64,000 nucleotides of DNA from Bradyrhizobium sp. 199 (lineage in GTDB: Bacteria > Pseudomonadota > Alphaproteobacteria > Rhizobiales > Xanthobacteraceae). The DNA is taken from assembly GCF_023073355.1 (NCBI RefSeq), contig NZ_JADPJI010000005.1, positions 1,984,001-2,048,000 on the forward strand. The letters are read 5' to 3'. Below, piece by piece: positions 36,402 to 47,450 of the stretch. The notes under the pieces are model-generated. The model saw nothing but the letters and a program-made list of their open reading frames with translations. It was not told where the DNA came from and ran no database searches. Numbering within the stretch: the stretch's first letter is position 1; each line of letters begins with the position of its first letter. The translations under genes and the position numbers were made by a program.

Positions 36402-38213
36402 ATGGCGCCGCCGCTGATCCAATTGAAAGACATCAGGCTGACCTTTGGCGGCACGCCGCTGCTATCAGGTGTCGAGCTCAATGTTGCGCCATCCGAGCGC
36501 GTCTGCCTGATCGGCCGCAACGGCTCGGGCAAGTCGACGCTGCTGAAGATCGCCGCCGGCCTTGTCGAGCCCGACGGCGGCATGCGCTTCGTGCAGCCGG
36601 GAGCGACCGTGCGCTATTTGCCGCAGGAGCCGGATTTCGGCGAGCACAAGACCACCCTGGCCTATGTCGAGTCCGGCCTCGCGCCCGGCGACGACCAGCA
36701 CCAGGCGCGCTATCTTTTGGAGCAGCTCGGGCTCACGGGCGAGGAGAACCCGCATAGTGTCTCCGGCGGAGAAGCCCGTCGCGCGGCGCTGGCCTATGTG
36801 CTTGCGCCCTCGCCCGACATTTTGCTCCTGGACGAGCCGACCAACCATCTCGATCTCTCCACCATCGAGTGGCTGGAACAGGAGCTGGATAGCCGCCGCA
36901 GCGCGCTGGTGATCATCAGCCACGACCGCCGCTTCCTGACCAATTTGTCGCGCTCCACGGCGTGGCTCGACCGCGGCAGGATCAAGCAGATCGACCGCGG
37001 CTTTGCCTCGTTCGAGACCTGGCGCGACGAGGTGCTGGCAGAGGAAGAGCGCGACCAGCACAAGCTCGACCGCAAGATCGTCGACGAAGAGCACTGGCTG
37101 CGCCACGGCGTCTCCGGCCGGCGCAAGCGCAACGTCAAGCGGCTCGCCAATCTGCACACGCTGCGCGACCAGCGCCGCAACTATCGCGGCACCGCCGGCA
37201 CCGCCAGTCTCGCGGCGGCCGAAGCGGAGCAGTCGGGCAAGCTGGTGATCGAGGCGAAGGGCGTCACCAAGGCCTATGGCGAACGCAAGATCGTCGAGAA
37301 TTTTTCGACCCGCATCCAGCGCGGCGATCGCCTCGGCATCATCGGGCCGAACGGCGCCGGCAAGACCACGCTGGTCAATCTGCTCACCGGTGGCATGCAG
37401 CCGGATTCCGGCACGATACGTCTCGGCGCCAATTTGGAGACGGCGACGCTCGACCAGCACCGCGAAAGCCTCGATCCCAAATCGACCCTCGCGGAAGCGC
37501 TCACCGGCGGGCGCGGCGATCAAATCATGGTCGGCGGCAAGCCGAAGCACGTGGTCGGCTACATGAAGGACTTCCTGTTCGCACAGGAGCAGCGCGGCAC
37601 GCCGGTGGAAGTCCTCTCCGGCGGCGAGCGCGGCCGGCTGATGCTGGCGCGCGCGCTGGCAAAGCCGTCGAACCTCCTGGTGCTGGACGAGCCAACCAAC
37701 GATCTCGATCTCGAAACGCTCGACGTGCTCGAGGAGATGCTCGGCGATTACGACGGCACCGTTATCCTGATCAGCCACGACCGCGACTTCCTCGACCGCG
37801 TCGTCACCTCGGTGATCGCCCCGGAGGGCAACGGCAAATGGGTCGAATACGCCGGCGGCTACAGCGACATGCTGGCGCAGCGCGGTGCGGACCTCAAGCG
37901 CGAGACCGCAAAGGCGCAGGCCCCGGCGGAGAAGAAAGAGGAGCGGCCGGCCGCTCCCGCCTCCTCGGCCAAGCGGAAGCTGAGCTTCAACGAGAAGCAT
38001 GCGCTGGAGACTCTACCGAAGAAGATGGAGACGCTGCAGGCCGATATCGCCAAGCTGCAGCGCGTGCTCGACGATCCCAACCTCTACACCAGGGATCGCA
38101 AGAAATTCGACGACACCTCCGCTGCGATCGCCAAGGCGCATGAAGAATTGTCCGCCGCCGAAGAACGCTGGCTCGATCTTGAAATGCTTCGCGAAGAAAT
38201 TGAACAGGCTTAA
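36402..38213 (+). CDS. ABC-F family ATPase (Uup-like)
   Basis: 603 aa soluble tandem ATPase without membrane segments. The first domain has GRNGSGKST and SGGEARRAALA; the second has GPNGAGKTT and SGGERGRLMLARAL with LVLDEPTNDLDLETLD. The linker is basic, and a C-terminal coiled-coil (about 510-603) follows a Pro/Ala/Lys-rich hinge, as in Uup. ABC-F proteins act on the ribosome; this one may relieve stalling or bind branched DNA, as proposed for Uup. Confidence 0.92.
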   Translation: MAPPLIQLKDIRLTFGGTPLLSGVELNVAPSERVCLIGRNGSGKSTLLKIAAGLVEPDGGMRFVQPGATVRYLPQEPDFGEHKTTLAYVESGLAPGDDQHQARYLLEQLGLTGEENPHSVSGGEARRAALAYVLAPSPDILLLDEPTNHLDLSTIEWLEQELDSRRSALVIISHDRRFLTNLSRSTAWLDRGRIKQIDRGFASFETWRDEVLAEEERDQHKLDRKIVDEEHWLRHGVSGRRKRNVKRLANLHTLRDQRRNYRGTAGTASLAAAEAEQSGKLVIEAKGVTKAYGERKIVENFSTRIQRGDRLGIIGPNGAGKTTLVNLLTGGMQPDSGTIRLGANLETATLDQHRESLDPKSTLAEALTGGRGDQIMVGGKPKHVVGYMKDFLFAQEQRGTPVEVLSGGERGRLMLARALAKPSNLLVLDEPTNDLDLETLDVLEEMLGDYDGTVILISHDRDFLDRVVTSVIAPEGNGKWVEYAGGYSDMLAQRGADLKRETAKAQAPAEKKEERPAAPASSAKRKLSFNEKHALETLPKKMETLQADIAKLQRVLDDPNLYTRDRKKFDDTSAAIAKAHEELSAAEERWLDLEMLREEIEQA

Positions 38214-38216
38214 CCC

Positions 38217-39296
38217 ATGACAACCACCCTCGCCGCCAAGATCGCTCGCGAATATGGCACCCCCTGCGCGGTCATCGACATGGACAGGGTCGAGCGCAAC
38301 ATCGCACGAATCCAGAAAGCCTGCGACGAGACGGGAATTGCCAACCGCCCGCACATCAAGACGCACAAGAACCCAACCATCGCGAAGATGCAGGTCGCGG
38401 CCGGCGCGAAAGGCATCACCTGCCAGAAGCTCGGTGAAGCCGAGATCATGGCCAACGCGGGCATCGACGACATCCTGATCAGCTACAATCTCCTTGGCGA
38501 AGAGAAGATGGCGCGGCTCGGCGCGCTCCAGGCCAAGGCCAACATGACGGTCGCCGCCGACAATTCGACCGTCGTTGCCGGCCTGCCGAAAGCCGCCGCG
38601 GCGTCGGGCCGTCCGCTGTCCGTCGTGGTCGAATGCGATACCGGCCGCAAGCGCGCCGGTGTCGAGACGCCGGCTGAAGCCATTGCGCTGGCGCGCGAGA
38701 TCGCAGCCTCGAAGGGGCTGCAGTTCGCCGGCTTCATGATGTATCCGACTGAAACAGGCTGGGCTGACGCGCAGAAGTTCTACGACGAGGCGCTGGCCGG
38801 CGTGCGCGCGCATGGGCTCGATGCAAAGATCGTCTCGACCGGCGGCACGCCGAACCTGAAGAATCTCGGCAAGCTCAAGGGCGGCACCGAGCACCGCTTC
38901 GGCACCTACATCTACAACGACCGCATGCAGGTCGCGGCCGGCGTCGCCAGCTGGGACGACTGCGCGCTGCACATCTATTCGACAGTCGTGAGCCGCGCCG
39001 CGCCCGAGCGCGGCATCCTCGATGCCGGCTCGAAGACGCTGACCTCAGACACCGGCGGGCTCGACGGCCACGGCCTGATCCTGGAGCACCCCGAAGCCAA
39101 GATCGCGCGCTTTGCCGAGGAGCACGGCTTCCTGGATCTCTCCCGTAGCAACACGCGCCCCAATGTCGGCGACGTCGTCCGCATCGTGCCGAACCACGTC
39201 TGCGTCGTCGTCAACATGATGGACGAGGTCGTGATGGTCCGCGGCGAGGAGATCATCGGCACGCTGCCGGTCGCCGCGCGCGGGAAGCTGCGATAA
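38217..39296 (+). CDS. DSD1-type PLP-dependent enzyme (D-threonine aldolase/D-serine dehydratase-like)
   Basis: 359 aa fold-type III PLP enzyme, an alanine-racemase-like barrel. The PLP lysine is in NRPHIKTHKNP (about residue 45). The C-terminal metal-binding region includes RPNVGDVVRIVPNHVCVVVN with His and nearby Cys. Cleaves D-3-hydroxy amino acids or dehydrates D-serine. Three nucleotides after the ABC-F gene. Confidence 0.88.
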   Translation: MTTTLAAKIAREYGTPCAVIDMDRVERNIARIQKACDETGIANRPHIKTHKNPTIAKMQVAAGAKGITCQKLGEAEIMANAGIDDILISYNLLGEEKMARLGALQAKANMTVAADNSTVVAGLPKAAAASGRPLSVVVECDTGRKRAGVETPAEAIALAREIAASKGLQFAGFMMYPTETGWADAQKFYDEALAGVRAHGLDAKIVSTGGTPNLKNLGKLKGGTEHRFGTYIYNDRMQVAAGVASWDDCALHIYSTVVSRAAPERGILDAGSKTLTSDTGGLDGHGLILEHPEAKIARFAEEHGFLDLSRSNTRPNVGDVVRIVPNHVCVVVNMMDEVVMVRGEEIIGTLPVAARGKLR

Positions 39297-39620
39297 CAGC
39301 TGCCGCAGGGTGGGCAAAGCGTATCGTGCCCACGACTTCTCGTCGCAACTGCGAAAGATCGTGGGCACGGCGCTTTCGCCCCCCTTTGCCCACCGTACGA
39401 GTTTTCGGGAGGACTGCGCTCGGTCAGCCATCATTGCGAGGAGCTCTTGCGACGAAGCAATCCAGGCTATTTCTGAAGAGGTAATCTGGATTGTTTCGCT
39501 GCGCTCGCGCTGACGGTGGTTAAAGCATGATCCGGAAAAGTGCGCAGCGATTTTCCGAAAAGATCATGCTCAAACAACAACCTAAAACGCGATGACGATT
39601 CATCCTAATCGCATCGCGCT
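39297..39620. other. Intergenic region packed with three repeats
   Basis: 324 nt between convergent genes. 39305-39399 has arms GGTGGGCAAAGCG / CGCTTTCGCC...TTTGCCCACC around CGTGCCCACGA / TCGTGGGCACG; 39430-39516 is family C; 39522-39624 is family A. No gene was seen. Confidence 0.7.
39430..39516. repeat. Dispersed inverted repeat, family C, copy 1
   Basis: ATCATTGCGAGGAGC...GAAGCAATCCAG and CTGGATTGTTTCG arms. Shared with 47451-47566. Confidence 0.75.
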
Positions 39621-39624
39621 TTAG
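39522..39624. repeat. Dispersed palindromic repeat, family A, copy 3
   Basis: AAAGCATGATCCGGAAAAG, TTTTCCGAAAAGATCATGCT, CAAACAACAACCTAAAACGCG and CTAATCGCATCGCGCTTTAG. Nearly identical to 25262-25364. Its last bases (CTTTAG) give the TAA stop of the flavoprotein gene. Confidence 0.9.
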
Positions 39625-40838
39625 CGGTTGAGCCACGCCAGCACGCCCCTACCCGCGGCGGCCCCCGTCGCGAACGATGCCTGCAGCAGATAGCCGCCGG
39701 TCGGCGCTTCCCAGTCCAGCATCTCGCCGGCAGCGAACACGCCCGGCTGTTTGCGCAGCATGAAGTGTTCGTCGAGCTCATTGAAGGCAATTCCGCCCGC
39801 GGTCGAGATCGCGCGATCAATCGGGGCAACGCCCGTGAGCTGAACGGGAATTGCGTTCACGAGCTGCGCAAGCTCGGCCGGCGAGAACGTAGCCAGCGGC
39901 CGGCCGGATGCGATGGCGGCCTCCTGCATCAGGCCGATGCCGACCGGCGACAATTGCGCCGCCTTGCGCAGGAAATTCGCCAGCGATTGCTTGCCGCGCA
40001 TGCCTGATAGCCGCGTGGTCAGAGTGGCGGCGTCGAGGTCGGGCCGCAATGCGATCATCAGCGTCGCCTGCCCGAGACGCAGCACCGCCTCCCGCAACTC
40101 CGCCGACAGCGCATAGATCGCGCCGCCTTCGATGCCGCACCGCGTGATCATCGCTTCGCCGCGCACCGTGTGTGCACCAACCGTCAGCGCTACGCCTTTG
40201 AGCGGCTGCCCCTCAAAACTGCTTCGGAAGACGTCGGACCATGCGACCGTGAAGCCGGAATTGGCTGGCCGCAGTTTTGAAATGGCAATGCCTTTTGCAG
40301 CGAGGCGTTCGACCCAGCCGCCATCCGACCCGAGCCGCGGCCAGCTCGCACCGCCGAGCGCGAGGACCGTGGCGTTGGCAACGACGGCCGCCTCGCCATT
40401 CGGCGTTCGAAACAGCAGCCGCCCCTCATCGTCCCATCCGGTCCAGCGATGACGGAAGGCAAATCGTACGCCGCTGGCGTCGAGGCGCCGCAGCCAGGCG
40501 CGCAGCAAAGGCGAAGCCTTGAACGCTTTTGGAAACACCCGGCCGCTGGTGCCGACGAAGGTCGGCTCGCCCAGCGCCTCGCTCCACGCCCGCAACGCCT
40601 CAGGCGAAAACGCCTCGATCGCAGCTTGCAGCCTCGGTGCCGTCTCGCGATAGCGCGCCATGAACTGCGGCAGCGGCTCGCTGTGGGTGAGATTGAGTCC
40701 ACCCCGGCCCGCCATCAGGAATTTACGGCCGGCGGACGGCATCGCATCACAAACGGTGACGCGGGCGCCGCCCAGCGCAAGCACCTCGGCCGCCATCAGC
40801 CCGGCCGGGCCGGCGCCGATGACGGCGACGGCTGTCAG
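39621..40838 (-). CDS. BaiN/TIGR03862-like FAD-dependent flavoprotein, apparent CTG start
   Basis: 405 aa. N-terminal FAD motif AVIGAGPAGLMAAEVLA, then GRKFLMAGRGGLNLTHSE and GTSGRVFPKAFKASPLLRAW, typical of the HI0933/BaiN group; the C-terminus has GGIAFNELDEHFMLRKQPGVFAAGEMLDWEAPTGGYLLQ cut to its core AGEMLDWEAPTGGY. No ATG, GTG or TTG occurs in a usable position before the FAD motif. CTG at 40838 overlaps the stop of the upstream SDR gene as CTGA and follows GGGG. I take it as a non-canonical start. The frame upstream only shadows the SDR gene. Confidence 0.85.
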   Translation of the reverse strand: MTAVAVIGAGPAGLMAAEVLALGGARVTVCDAMPSAGRKFLMAGRGGLNLTHSEPLPQFMARYRETAPRLQAAIEAFSPEALRAWSEALGEPTFVGTSGRVFPKAFKASPLLRAWLRRLDASGVRFAFRHRWTGWDDEGRLLFRTPNGEAAVVANATVLALGGASWPRLGSDGGWVERLAAKGIAISKLRPANSGFTVAWSDVFRSSFEGQPLKGVALTVGAHTVRGEAMITRCGIEGGAIYALSAELREAVLRLGQATLMIALRPDLDAATLTTRLSGMRGKQSLANFLRKAAQLSPVGIGLMQEAAIASGRPLATFSPAELAQLVNAIPVQLTGVAPIDRAISTAGGIAFNELDEHFMLRKQPGVFAAGEMLDWEAPTGGYLLQASFATGAAAGRGVLAWLNR

Positions 40839-41752
40839 AGTTTTATCCCCGCCCGCGCCGCGGCCTGCGCGACGTATTTCTGCGTCTGCTCGAACGCGCC
40901 CTGCAGCGCCTTGGCCTTCGACATGTCGCTGATCTCGGCGAAATGCGCGGCGACCGCGTCCGGTGTCCATTCGGACTCCGGCAGGTTGATGCCCTCGCTC
41001 TCCACGATCTTGATCACGGCGAACGAGCCGGCGCCGGCGCCCATGATGGTGCGGGTCGGCGCGTCCTCGCTCAGCATGTACTCGACCGCGGGCGTGATCG
41101 CGTTCGGCTTCATCAGCTGCAGCGCCTGCGGCGGCAGCAGCTCCTCGGTCATGCGGGTCGCCGCCGTCGGCGAGATGATGTTGACGCGGATGTTGCTCTT
41201 GCGGCCTTCCTCGGCGAGTACGTTCATCAGGCCGACCATGCCGGATTTCGCAGCGCCGTAATTGGCCTGGCCGAAATTGCCATAGAGGCCGGAGGACGAC
41301 GTGGTCAGCACGATGCGCCCGTAATTGCGATCGCGCATGCCGGCCCAGGCCGCCTTGCAGCAGTAGAAGGTGCCGACGAGGTGCACGTCGAGCACCTTCT
41401 GGAAATCGGCGGCCTCCATCTTGCCGAACGATTTGTCGCGCAGGATGCCGGCATTGGCGCACAACAGGTCGACGCCGCCCCACTCCCTGGTGGCGCGCTC
41501 GACCATCGCGGTGACCTGCTCGAAATTGGAGACGTCGGCACCATCGGCCATCGCGGTGCCACCGGCTTTGCGGATCTCCTCGACCACGGCTTCCGCCGGA
41601 GAGAGCGAGCCGCCGCTGCCATCACGCGCGCCGCCAAAATCATTGACCACCACTTTCGCGCCACGGCTGGCCAATCCCAGCGCATGCGCCCGTCCGAGAC
41701 CATTGCCGGCGCCGGTGACGATGGCGACACGTCCGTCGAACCTGATTGCCAT
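40835..41752 (-). CDS. SDR family oxidoreductase, (3R)-hydroxyacyl-CoA dehydrogenase-like
   Basis: 305 aa. Rossmann motif VTGAGNGLGRAHA, then NNAG-equivalent CANAGIL and catalytic Ser...YGAAK. The insert GGARDGSGGSLSPAEAVVEEI resembles the dehydrogenase unit of peroxisomal multifunctional enzyme 2 and bacterial relatives. It reads into the flavoprotein gene. The MaoC hydratase and acyl-CoA ligase upstream suggest a fatty-acid or steroid side-chain role. Confidence 0.88.
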   Translation of the reverse strand: MAIRFDGRVAIVTGAGNGLGRAHALGLASRGAKVVVNDFGGARDGSGGSLSPAEAVVEEIRKAGGTAMADGADVSNFEQVTAMVERATREWGGVDLLCANAGILRDKSFGKMEAADFQKVLDVHLVGTFYCCKAAWAGMRDRNYGRIVLTTSSSGLYGNFGQANYGAAKSGMVGLMNVLAEEGRKSNIRVNIISPTAATRMTEELLPPQALQLMKPNAITPAVEYMLSEDAPTRTIMGAGAGSFAVIKIVESEGINLPESEWTPDAVAAHFAEISDMSKAKALQGAFEQTQKYVAQAAARAGIKL

Positions 41753-41768
41753 GAGTTAAGTCCTGTTC

Positions 41769-41910
41769 TTCCCTTCCCTTTCTCCCCTTGTGGGAGAAGG
41801 TGGCGCGAAGCGCCGGATGAGGGGTCTCTCTCCGGCAGATGAATTCGCGGAGAGAGACCCCTCACCCGCCTCGCTTCGCGAGGCACCCTCTCCCACAAGG
41901 GGAGAGGGAA
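41769..41910. repeat. Long imperfect inverted repeat, family F
   Basis: Left arm TTCCCTTTCTCCCCTTGTGGGAGAAGG and right arm CCTCTCCCACAAGGGGAGAGGGAA cut to the shared core CTCCCCTTGTGGGAG, enclosing GAGGGGTCTCTC / GAGAGACCCCTC. The arms would fold into one long hairpin. Single copy in this window. Confidence 0.85.
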
Positions 41911-41978
41911 GCTCCGACATTGGATCGCTTTTGAGCAGCGATGGATTGCCGGGTCAAGCCCGGCCAAAACGGGTGGAT

Positions 41979-42455
41979 TTAGGCGAAATAGATCAACCCC
42001 AGCCAGTCCGCGACCAGCGCCGGCTTGTCCTCACCTTCGATCTCCACGGCCACGTTGGTGCGGGACTGCAATTCGTTCGGCTTGCGCAGCTTGGCTTCCG
42101 TCAGCACGAAACGGCCGCGGACGCGTTTGCCCGAACGCACCGGCGAGATGAAGCGCAGCTTGTCGAAGCCATAGTTCACGCCCATCGTGGTGCCCGCAAT
42201 CGCCGGCATCACCTCGTAGGACATCACCGACAACATCGACATCGTCAGGAAGCCGTGCGCGATGGTGGTGCCGAACGCGGTCGCCTTCGCCTTCTCAGGA
42301 TCGACGTGGATGAACTGGTGATCCTCGGTCACGTCGGCATAGGTGTCGATGCGGGGCTGGTCGATCAGATGCCAGGACGACACGCCGATCTCCTTGCCGA
42401 CCATGGCCTGATAGGCTTCCAGCGTAATCGGCGCCGACTTCCAGATTTGGTTCAC
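41979..42455 (-). CDS. MaoC family (R)-enoyl-CoA hydratase-like protein
   Basis: 158 aa single hotdog domain. The hydratase motif is seen as DQPRIDTYADVTEDHQFIHVDPEKA, with Asp and His, followed by AHGFLTMSML. Directly abuts the acyl-CoA ligase gene upstream. Hydrates trans-2-enoyl-CoA. Confidence 0.9.
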   Translation of the reverse strand: MNQIWKSAPITLEAYQAMVGKEIGVSSWHLIDQPRIDTYADVTEDHQFIHVDPEKAKATAFGTTIAHGFLTMSMLSVMSYEVMPAIAGTTMGVNYGFDKLRFISPVRSGKRVRGRFVLTEAKLRKPNELQSRTNVAVEIEGEDKPALVADWLGLIYFA

Positions 42456-44171
<1,716 letters not shown>

Positions 44172-44198
44172 GATCCGGGCCCGTCGAATGAGCGTTCG

Positions 44199-44297
44199 AG
44201 CGTAACCCGGATGGCGCGAAGCGCAATCCGGGGGTCGTCACCCCGGTGGAGGCCGCCCGGATTTCGCTTTGCTCCTCCCGGGGCTACGAAGCCCCGC
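44199..44297. repeat. Imperfect palindromic repeat
   Basis: AACCCGGATGGCGCGAAGCGCAATCCGGG followed by GCCCGGATTTCGCTTTGCTCC and CCCGGGGCTACGAAG; arms around CCGGAT / ATCCGG. Runs up to the end of mmsB. Single copy in this window. Confidence 0.55.
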
Positions 44298-45184
44298 TAT
44301 TTTCCAGCGAGGCTGCGAACGTGCTTGATAATTCCCGAAAAATCCACCCCACCCTGGCCGGCTGCGTCGAAAGACTGATAGATCTCCTGCGCATGCTTGC
44401 CGAGCGGCGTCGCAGCGCCTGCGGCCTTGGCAGCGTCCTGGGCCAGCGTCAGATCCTTCACCATCAGCGCCGAGGCGAAGCCCGGCTTGTAATCGTTGTT
44501 CGCCGGGGAGGTCGGCACCGGGCCCGGCACCGGGCAATAGGTCGTCAGCGACCAGCACTGGCCCGACGAGGTCGAGGCGACGTCGAACAGCGCCTGATGC
44601 GAGAGCCCTAGTTTCTCGCCGAGCGCGAAGGCCTCGCTGACCGCGATCATGGAAATGCCCAGGATCATGTTGTTGCAGATCTTGGCCGCCTGGCCTGCGC
44701 CAGCGCCGCCGCAATGAACGATCTTCTTGCCCATGTTCTCCAGCACGGGCTTTGCCGCCGCAAATGCAATCTCCTCGCCGCCGCACATGAAAGTGAGCGT
44801 CGCGCCCTTGGCACCGCCGGTGCCGCCGGAGACCGGTGCGTCGACCGAGAGCACGCCGTGCTTCGCCGCCAGCATATGCGCCTGCCGCGAGCTCTCGACG
44901 TCGATGGTGGAGCTATCGATGATCAGCGCGCCCTTGGCCATCGCGGGAACGACCTCGTTCCAGACGCCGAGCACATGCTTGCCAGCCGGCAGCATGGTGA
45001 CGACGACATCGGCGCCCTTCACCGCGTCCGGCGCGCTGTCGGCAATGCCGGCTCCGTCCGCCTTGGCTTGCGCGCGCGAGGCCTCGACGAGATCGAACGC
45101 CACCACCTTGTGGCCCGCCTTGACCAGATTGGCCGCCATCGGGCCGCCCATGTTGCCCAGACCAATGAATGCGATCGTGGCCAT
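44297..45184 (-). CDS. mmsB: 3-hydroxyisobutyrate dehydrogenase
   Basis: 295 aa. Oxidises 3-hydroxyisobutyrate to methylmalonate semialdehyde in valine breakdown. NAD motif GLGNMGGPMAANLVKAGH, substrate motif DAPVSGGTGGAKGATLTFM and the catalytic lysine in GAGQAAKICNN. Last gene of a run with HIBYL-CoA hydrolase, isobutyryl-CoA dehydrogenase and mmsA, all minus strand. Confidence 0.93.
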   Translation of the reverse strand: MATIAFIGLGNMGGPMAANLVKAGHKVVAFDLVEASRAQAKADGAGIADSAPDAVKGADVVVTMLPAGKHVLGVWNEVVPAMAKGALIIDSSTIDVESSRQAHMLAAKHGVLSVDAPVSGGTGGAKGATLTFMCGGEEIAFAAAKPVLENMGKKIVHCGGAGAGQAAKICNNMILGISMIAVSEAFALGEKLGLSHQALFDVASTSSGQCWSLTTYCPVPGPVPTSPANNDYKPGFASALMVKDLTLAQDAAKAAGAATPLGKHAQEIYQSFDAAGQGGVDFSGIIKHVRSLAGK

Positions 45185-45209
45185 TGTCGTTTCCTCCGCT
45201 TGAATGACG

Positions 45210-46280
45210 TTATGAATTGAACTTCAGCTCGTCGGCGCCGATCTCCGCGAGATACGGCGCAAGCATCTGCGGCGTCACATCCTCGACCCGCGCCGGCGAC
45301 CAGGTCGGGGTGCGGTCCTTGTCGATCACGGCGGCGCGCACGCCCTCGCGGAAATCGTCGCTACGAAACACCTCCAGCGCGGCGCGGTATTCCCGCACCA
45401 GACACTCTTCCAGGCTCGAGGCGGTACGCGCCAGTCGCAACAGTTTCAGCGTCACCACCATGCCGCGCGGCGATTTTTCGTTCAGCGTCTTCAACGTGGC
45501 CAGCGCGAACTCGGAGCCATCGCGCTTCAGTGCCGCGAAGATGTCTTCCATGCGGTCGAAGCCAAACAAAGCATCGATGATCGGCTTCTTGGCGGCGACC
45601 GGCCCAGCGGTCTCGCCGGTCGCGACACCGTTGATGAGCTTGCTGACGTCGGCCGCGGTGACGCCCGAACGAGCCCGGGTCAGTGCCTCGCGCAGCTCCG
45701 GCCATTTGGCCCCCGGCACCACGGAATCGGCGAATTTCGCATGAATGGCGTCGGGCCCGTTCATGGTCTGGCCGGTGAGGCCAAAGTAAGTGCCGATCTC
45801 GCCAGGCGAGCGCGACAACAGATAGGTACCGCCGACATCGGGGAAGAAGCCGAGCCCGACCTCAGGCATTGCGAGCTTGGTGCGATCGGTGACGACACGA
45901 TGGCTCGCATGTGCGGAGAGACCGACGCCGCCGCCCATCACGATGCCGTCCATGAGCGCGACATAGGGCTTCGGAAATGTCTTGATGCGGGCGTTGAGGA
46001 TGTATTCTTCCCGCCAGAGGATTTTGCCGAGGTCGCCACCGGCCTTCGAGCTTTCCCAGAGCGCGCGGATGTCGCCGCCCGCGCAAAGGCCGCGCTCGCC
46101 GGCGCCCTCCAGCAGGATCACAGCGACTTCAGGATCAGCCTCGAAGCGATCGAGCGCCTTGTCGATGTCGCGAAACATCTCCAGAGTCACGGCGTTGATC
46201 GCCTTGGGACGATTGAGCCTGATGATGCCGGCGGCGCCCTCGACACGAGCGACCAGATCGCCCTCTTCCACCGCATTCAT
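45210..46280 (-). CDS. 3-hydroxyisobutyryl-CoA hydrolase (enoyl-CoA hydratase/isomerase fold)
   Basis: 356 aa crotonase-fold protein of the longer HIBYL-CoA hydrolase subfamily. The oxyanion-hole segments GLCAGGDIRALWE and DGIVMGGGVGLSAHASHRV are clear, with the catalytic Glu/Asp region in PEVGLGFFPDVGGTYLLSR. Releases 3-hydroxyisobutyrate for MmsB. Its ATG overlaps the stop of the acyl-CoA dehydrogenase by 4 nt. Confidence 0.92.
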   Translation of the reverse strand: MNAVEEGDLVARVEGAAGIIRLNRPKAINAVTLEMFRDIDKALDRFEADPEVAVILLEGAGERGLCAGGDIRALWESSKAGGDLGKILWREEYILNARIKTFPKPYVALMDGIVMGGGVGLSAHASHRVVTDRTKLAMPEVGLGFFPDVGGTYLLSRSPGEIGTYFGLTGQTMNGPDAIHAKFADSVVPGAKWPELREALTRARSGVTAADVSKLINGVATGETAGPVAAKKPIIDALFGFDRMEDIFAALKRDGSEFALATLKTLNEKSPRGMVVTLKLLRLARTASSLEECLVREYRAALEVFRSDDFREGVRAAVIDKDRTPTWSPARVEDVTPQMLAPYLAEIGADELKFNS

Positions 46281-47422
46281 CGCGCGCCCTCGATCAGTTT
46301 GCGCGCCACGATCAGCCGCATGATTTCATTGGTGCCTTCGAGGATCTGGTGCACGCGCAGATCGCGCACGATCTTCTCGATGCCGTATTCGCTTAAGTAG
46401 CCGTAGCCGCCGTGGAGCTGGAGGGCGTGATTGGCGACCTCGAAACCGACATCGGTGCCGAACCGCTTGGTCATCGCACACAGCATGGTGGCATCAGGGT
46501 CCTTGCGATCGAGCGCGGCGGCGGCGCGCCAGAGGAACGTCCGTGCAGCCTCGAGCTCGATCGCCATGTCGGCGAGGCGGAATTGCAGCGCCTGGAATTC
46601 GTCGAGCCGCTTTCCGAACGCCTTGCGCTCCCTCATGTAGCTGCGCGCCTTGTCGAGCGCGGTCTGCGCGCCACCGAGCGAGCATGCCGTGATGTTGAGG
46701 CGGCCGCCGTCGAGACCGGCCATCGCGATCTTGAACCCGATGCCCTCCTCGCCGAGGCGGTTGGCGACCGACACGCGGGCGTTTTCGAACATTACGGCGC
46801 GGGTCGGTTGCGCGTTCCAGCCCATCTTGCGCTCGTTGGCGCCGAAGGAGACGCCCGACGTCTTGCCGTCGATGACGAGGGTCGAGATGCCGCCGGGACC
46901 GTCGCCGCCCGTGCGCACCATCGCAACCAGCAGATCCGTGCCGCCGGCGCCCGAGATGAACTGCTTCTGACCGTTGAGAACGTAATGGTCGCCGTCACGC
47001 ACCGCGCGCGTGCGCAGCGCCGCCGCGTCCGAGCCGGCGCCCGGCTCGGTCAGGCAATAGCTCGCAATCAGCTCCATGGAGCAGAGCTTTGGCAGCCATT
47101 TGTGGCGCTGGGTGTCGCTACCGAAGGCATCGATCATCCAGCTCGCCATGTTGTGGATGGAGATGAAGGCCGAGGTGGTCGGGCAGCCCGTCGCCAGCGC
47201 CTCGAAGATCAGCGCGGCGTCAAACCGTGTCATGGCGGAGCCGCCGACGTCGTCGCGGATGTAGATGCCGCCCATCCCGAGCCTAGCGGCCTCGCGCATC
47301 ACATCGACGGGAAAATGTTTCTCCTCGTCCCAGCGCAGCGCGTGCGGCGCGATTTTTTCCGCCGCAAACGCCAACGCCATGTCGCGGACTGCGATCTGAT
47401 CCTCGTTCAGAGCGAACTGCAT
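46277..47422 (-). CDS. Acyl-CoA dehydrogenase, probably isobutyryl-CoA dehydrogenase
   Basis: 381 aa flavoprotein. FAD and substrate segments CLTEPGAGSDAAALRT and LHGGYGYLSEYGIEKIVRD; the catalytic Glu is in ILEGTNEIMR. Pathway neighbours make isobutyryl-CoA the likely substrate. Coupled to the HIBYL-CoA hydrolase by a 4-nt overlap. Confidence 0.9.
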   Translation of the reverse strand: MQFALNEDQIAVRDMALAFAAEKIAPHALRWDEEKHFPVDVMREAARLGMGGIYIRDDVGGSAMTRFDAALIFEALATGCPTTSAFISIHNMASWMIDAFGSDTQRHKWLPKLCSMELIASYCLTEPGAGSDAAALRTRAVRDGDHYVLNGQKQFISGAGGTDLLVAMVRTGGDGPGGISTLVIDGKTSGVSFGANERKMGWNAQPTRAVMFENARVSVANRLGEEGIGFKIAMAGLDGGRLNITACSLGGAQTALDKARSYMRERKAFGKRLDEFQALQFRLADMAIELEAARTFLWRAAAALDRKDPDATMLCAMTKRFGTDVGFEVANHALQLHGGYGYLSEYGIEKIVRDLRVHQILEGTNEIMRLIVARKLIEGAR

Positions 47423-47450
47423 CGTTGCCGCCTGTCGCCTTTATTCGTTC

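Noticed and set aside
36465..38000. A 511-codon minus-strand frame opposite the ABC-F gene
   Set aside because: Shadow frame; the plus strand encodes both ATPase domains.
41769..41910. Terminal inverted repeats of an insertion sequence
   Set aside because: The arms enclose only ~100 nt without a transposase and look like one long hairpin repeat.
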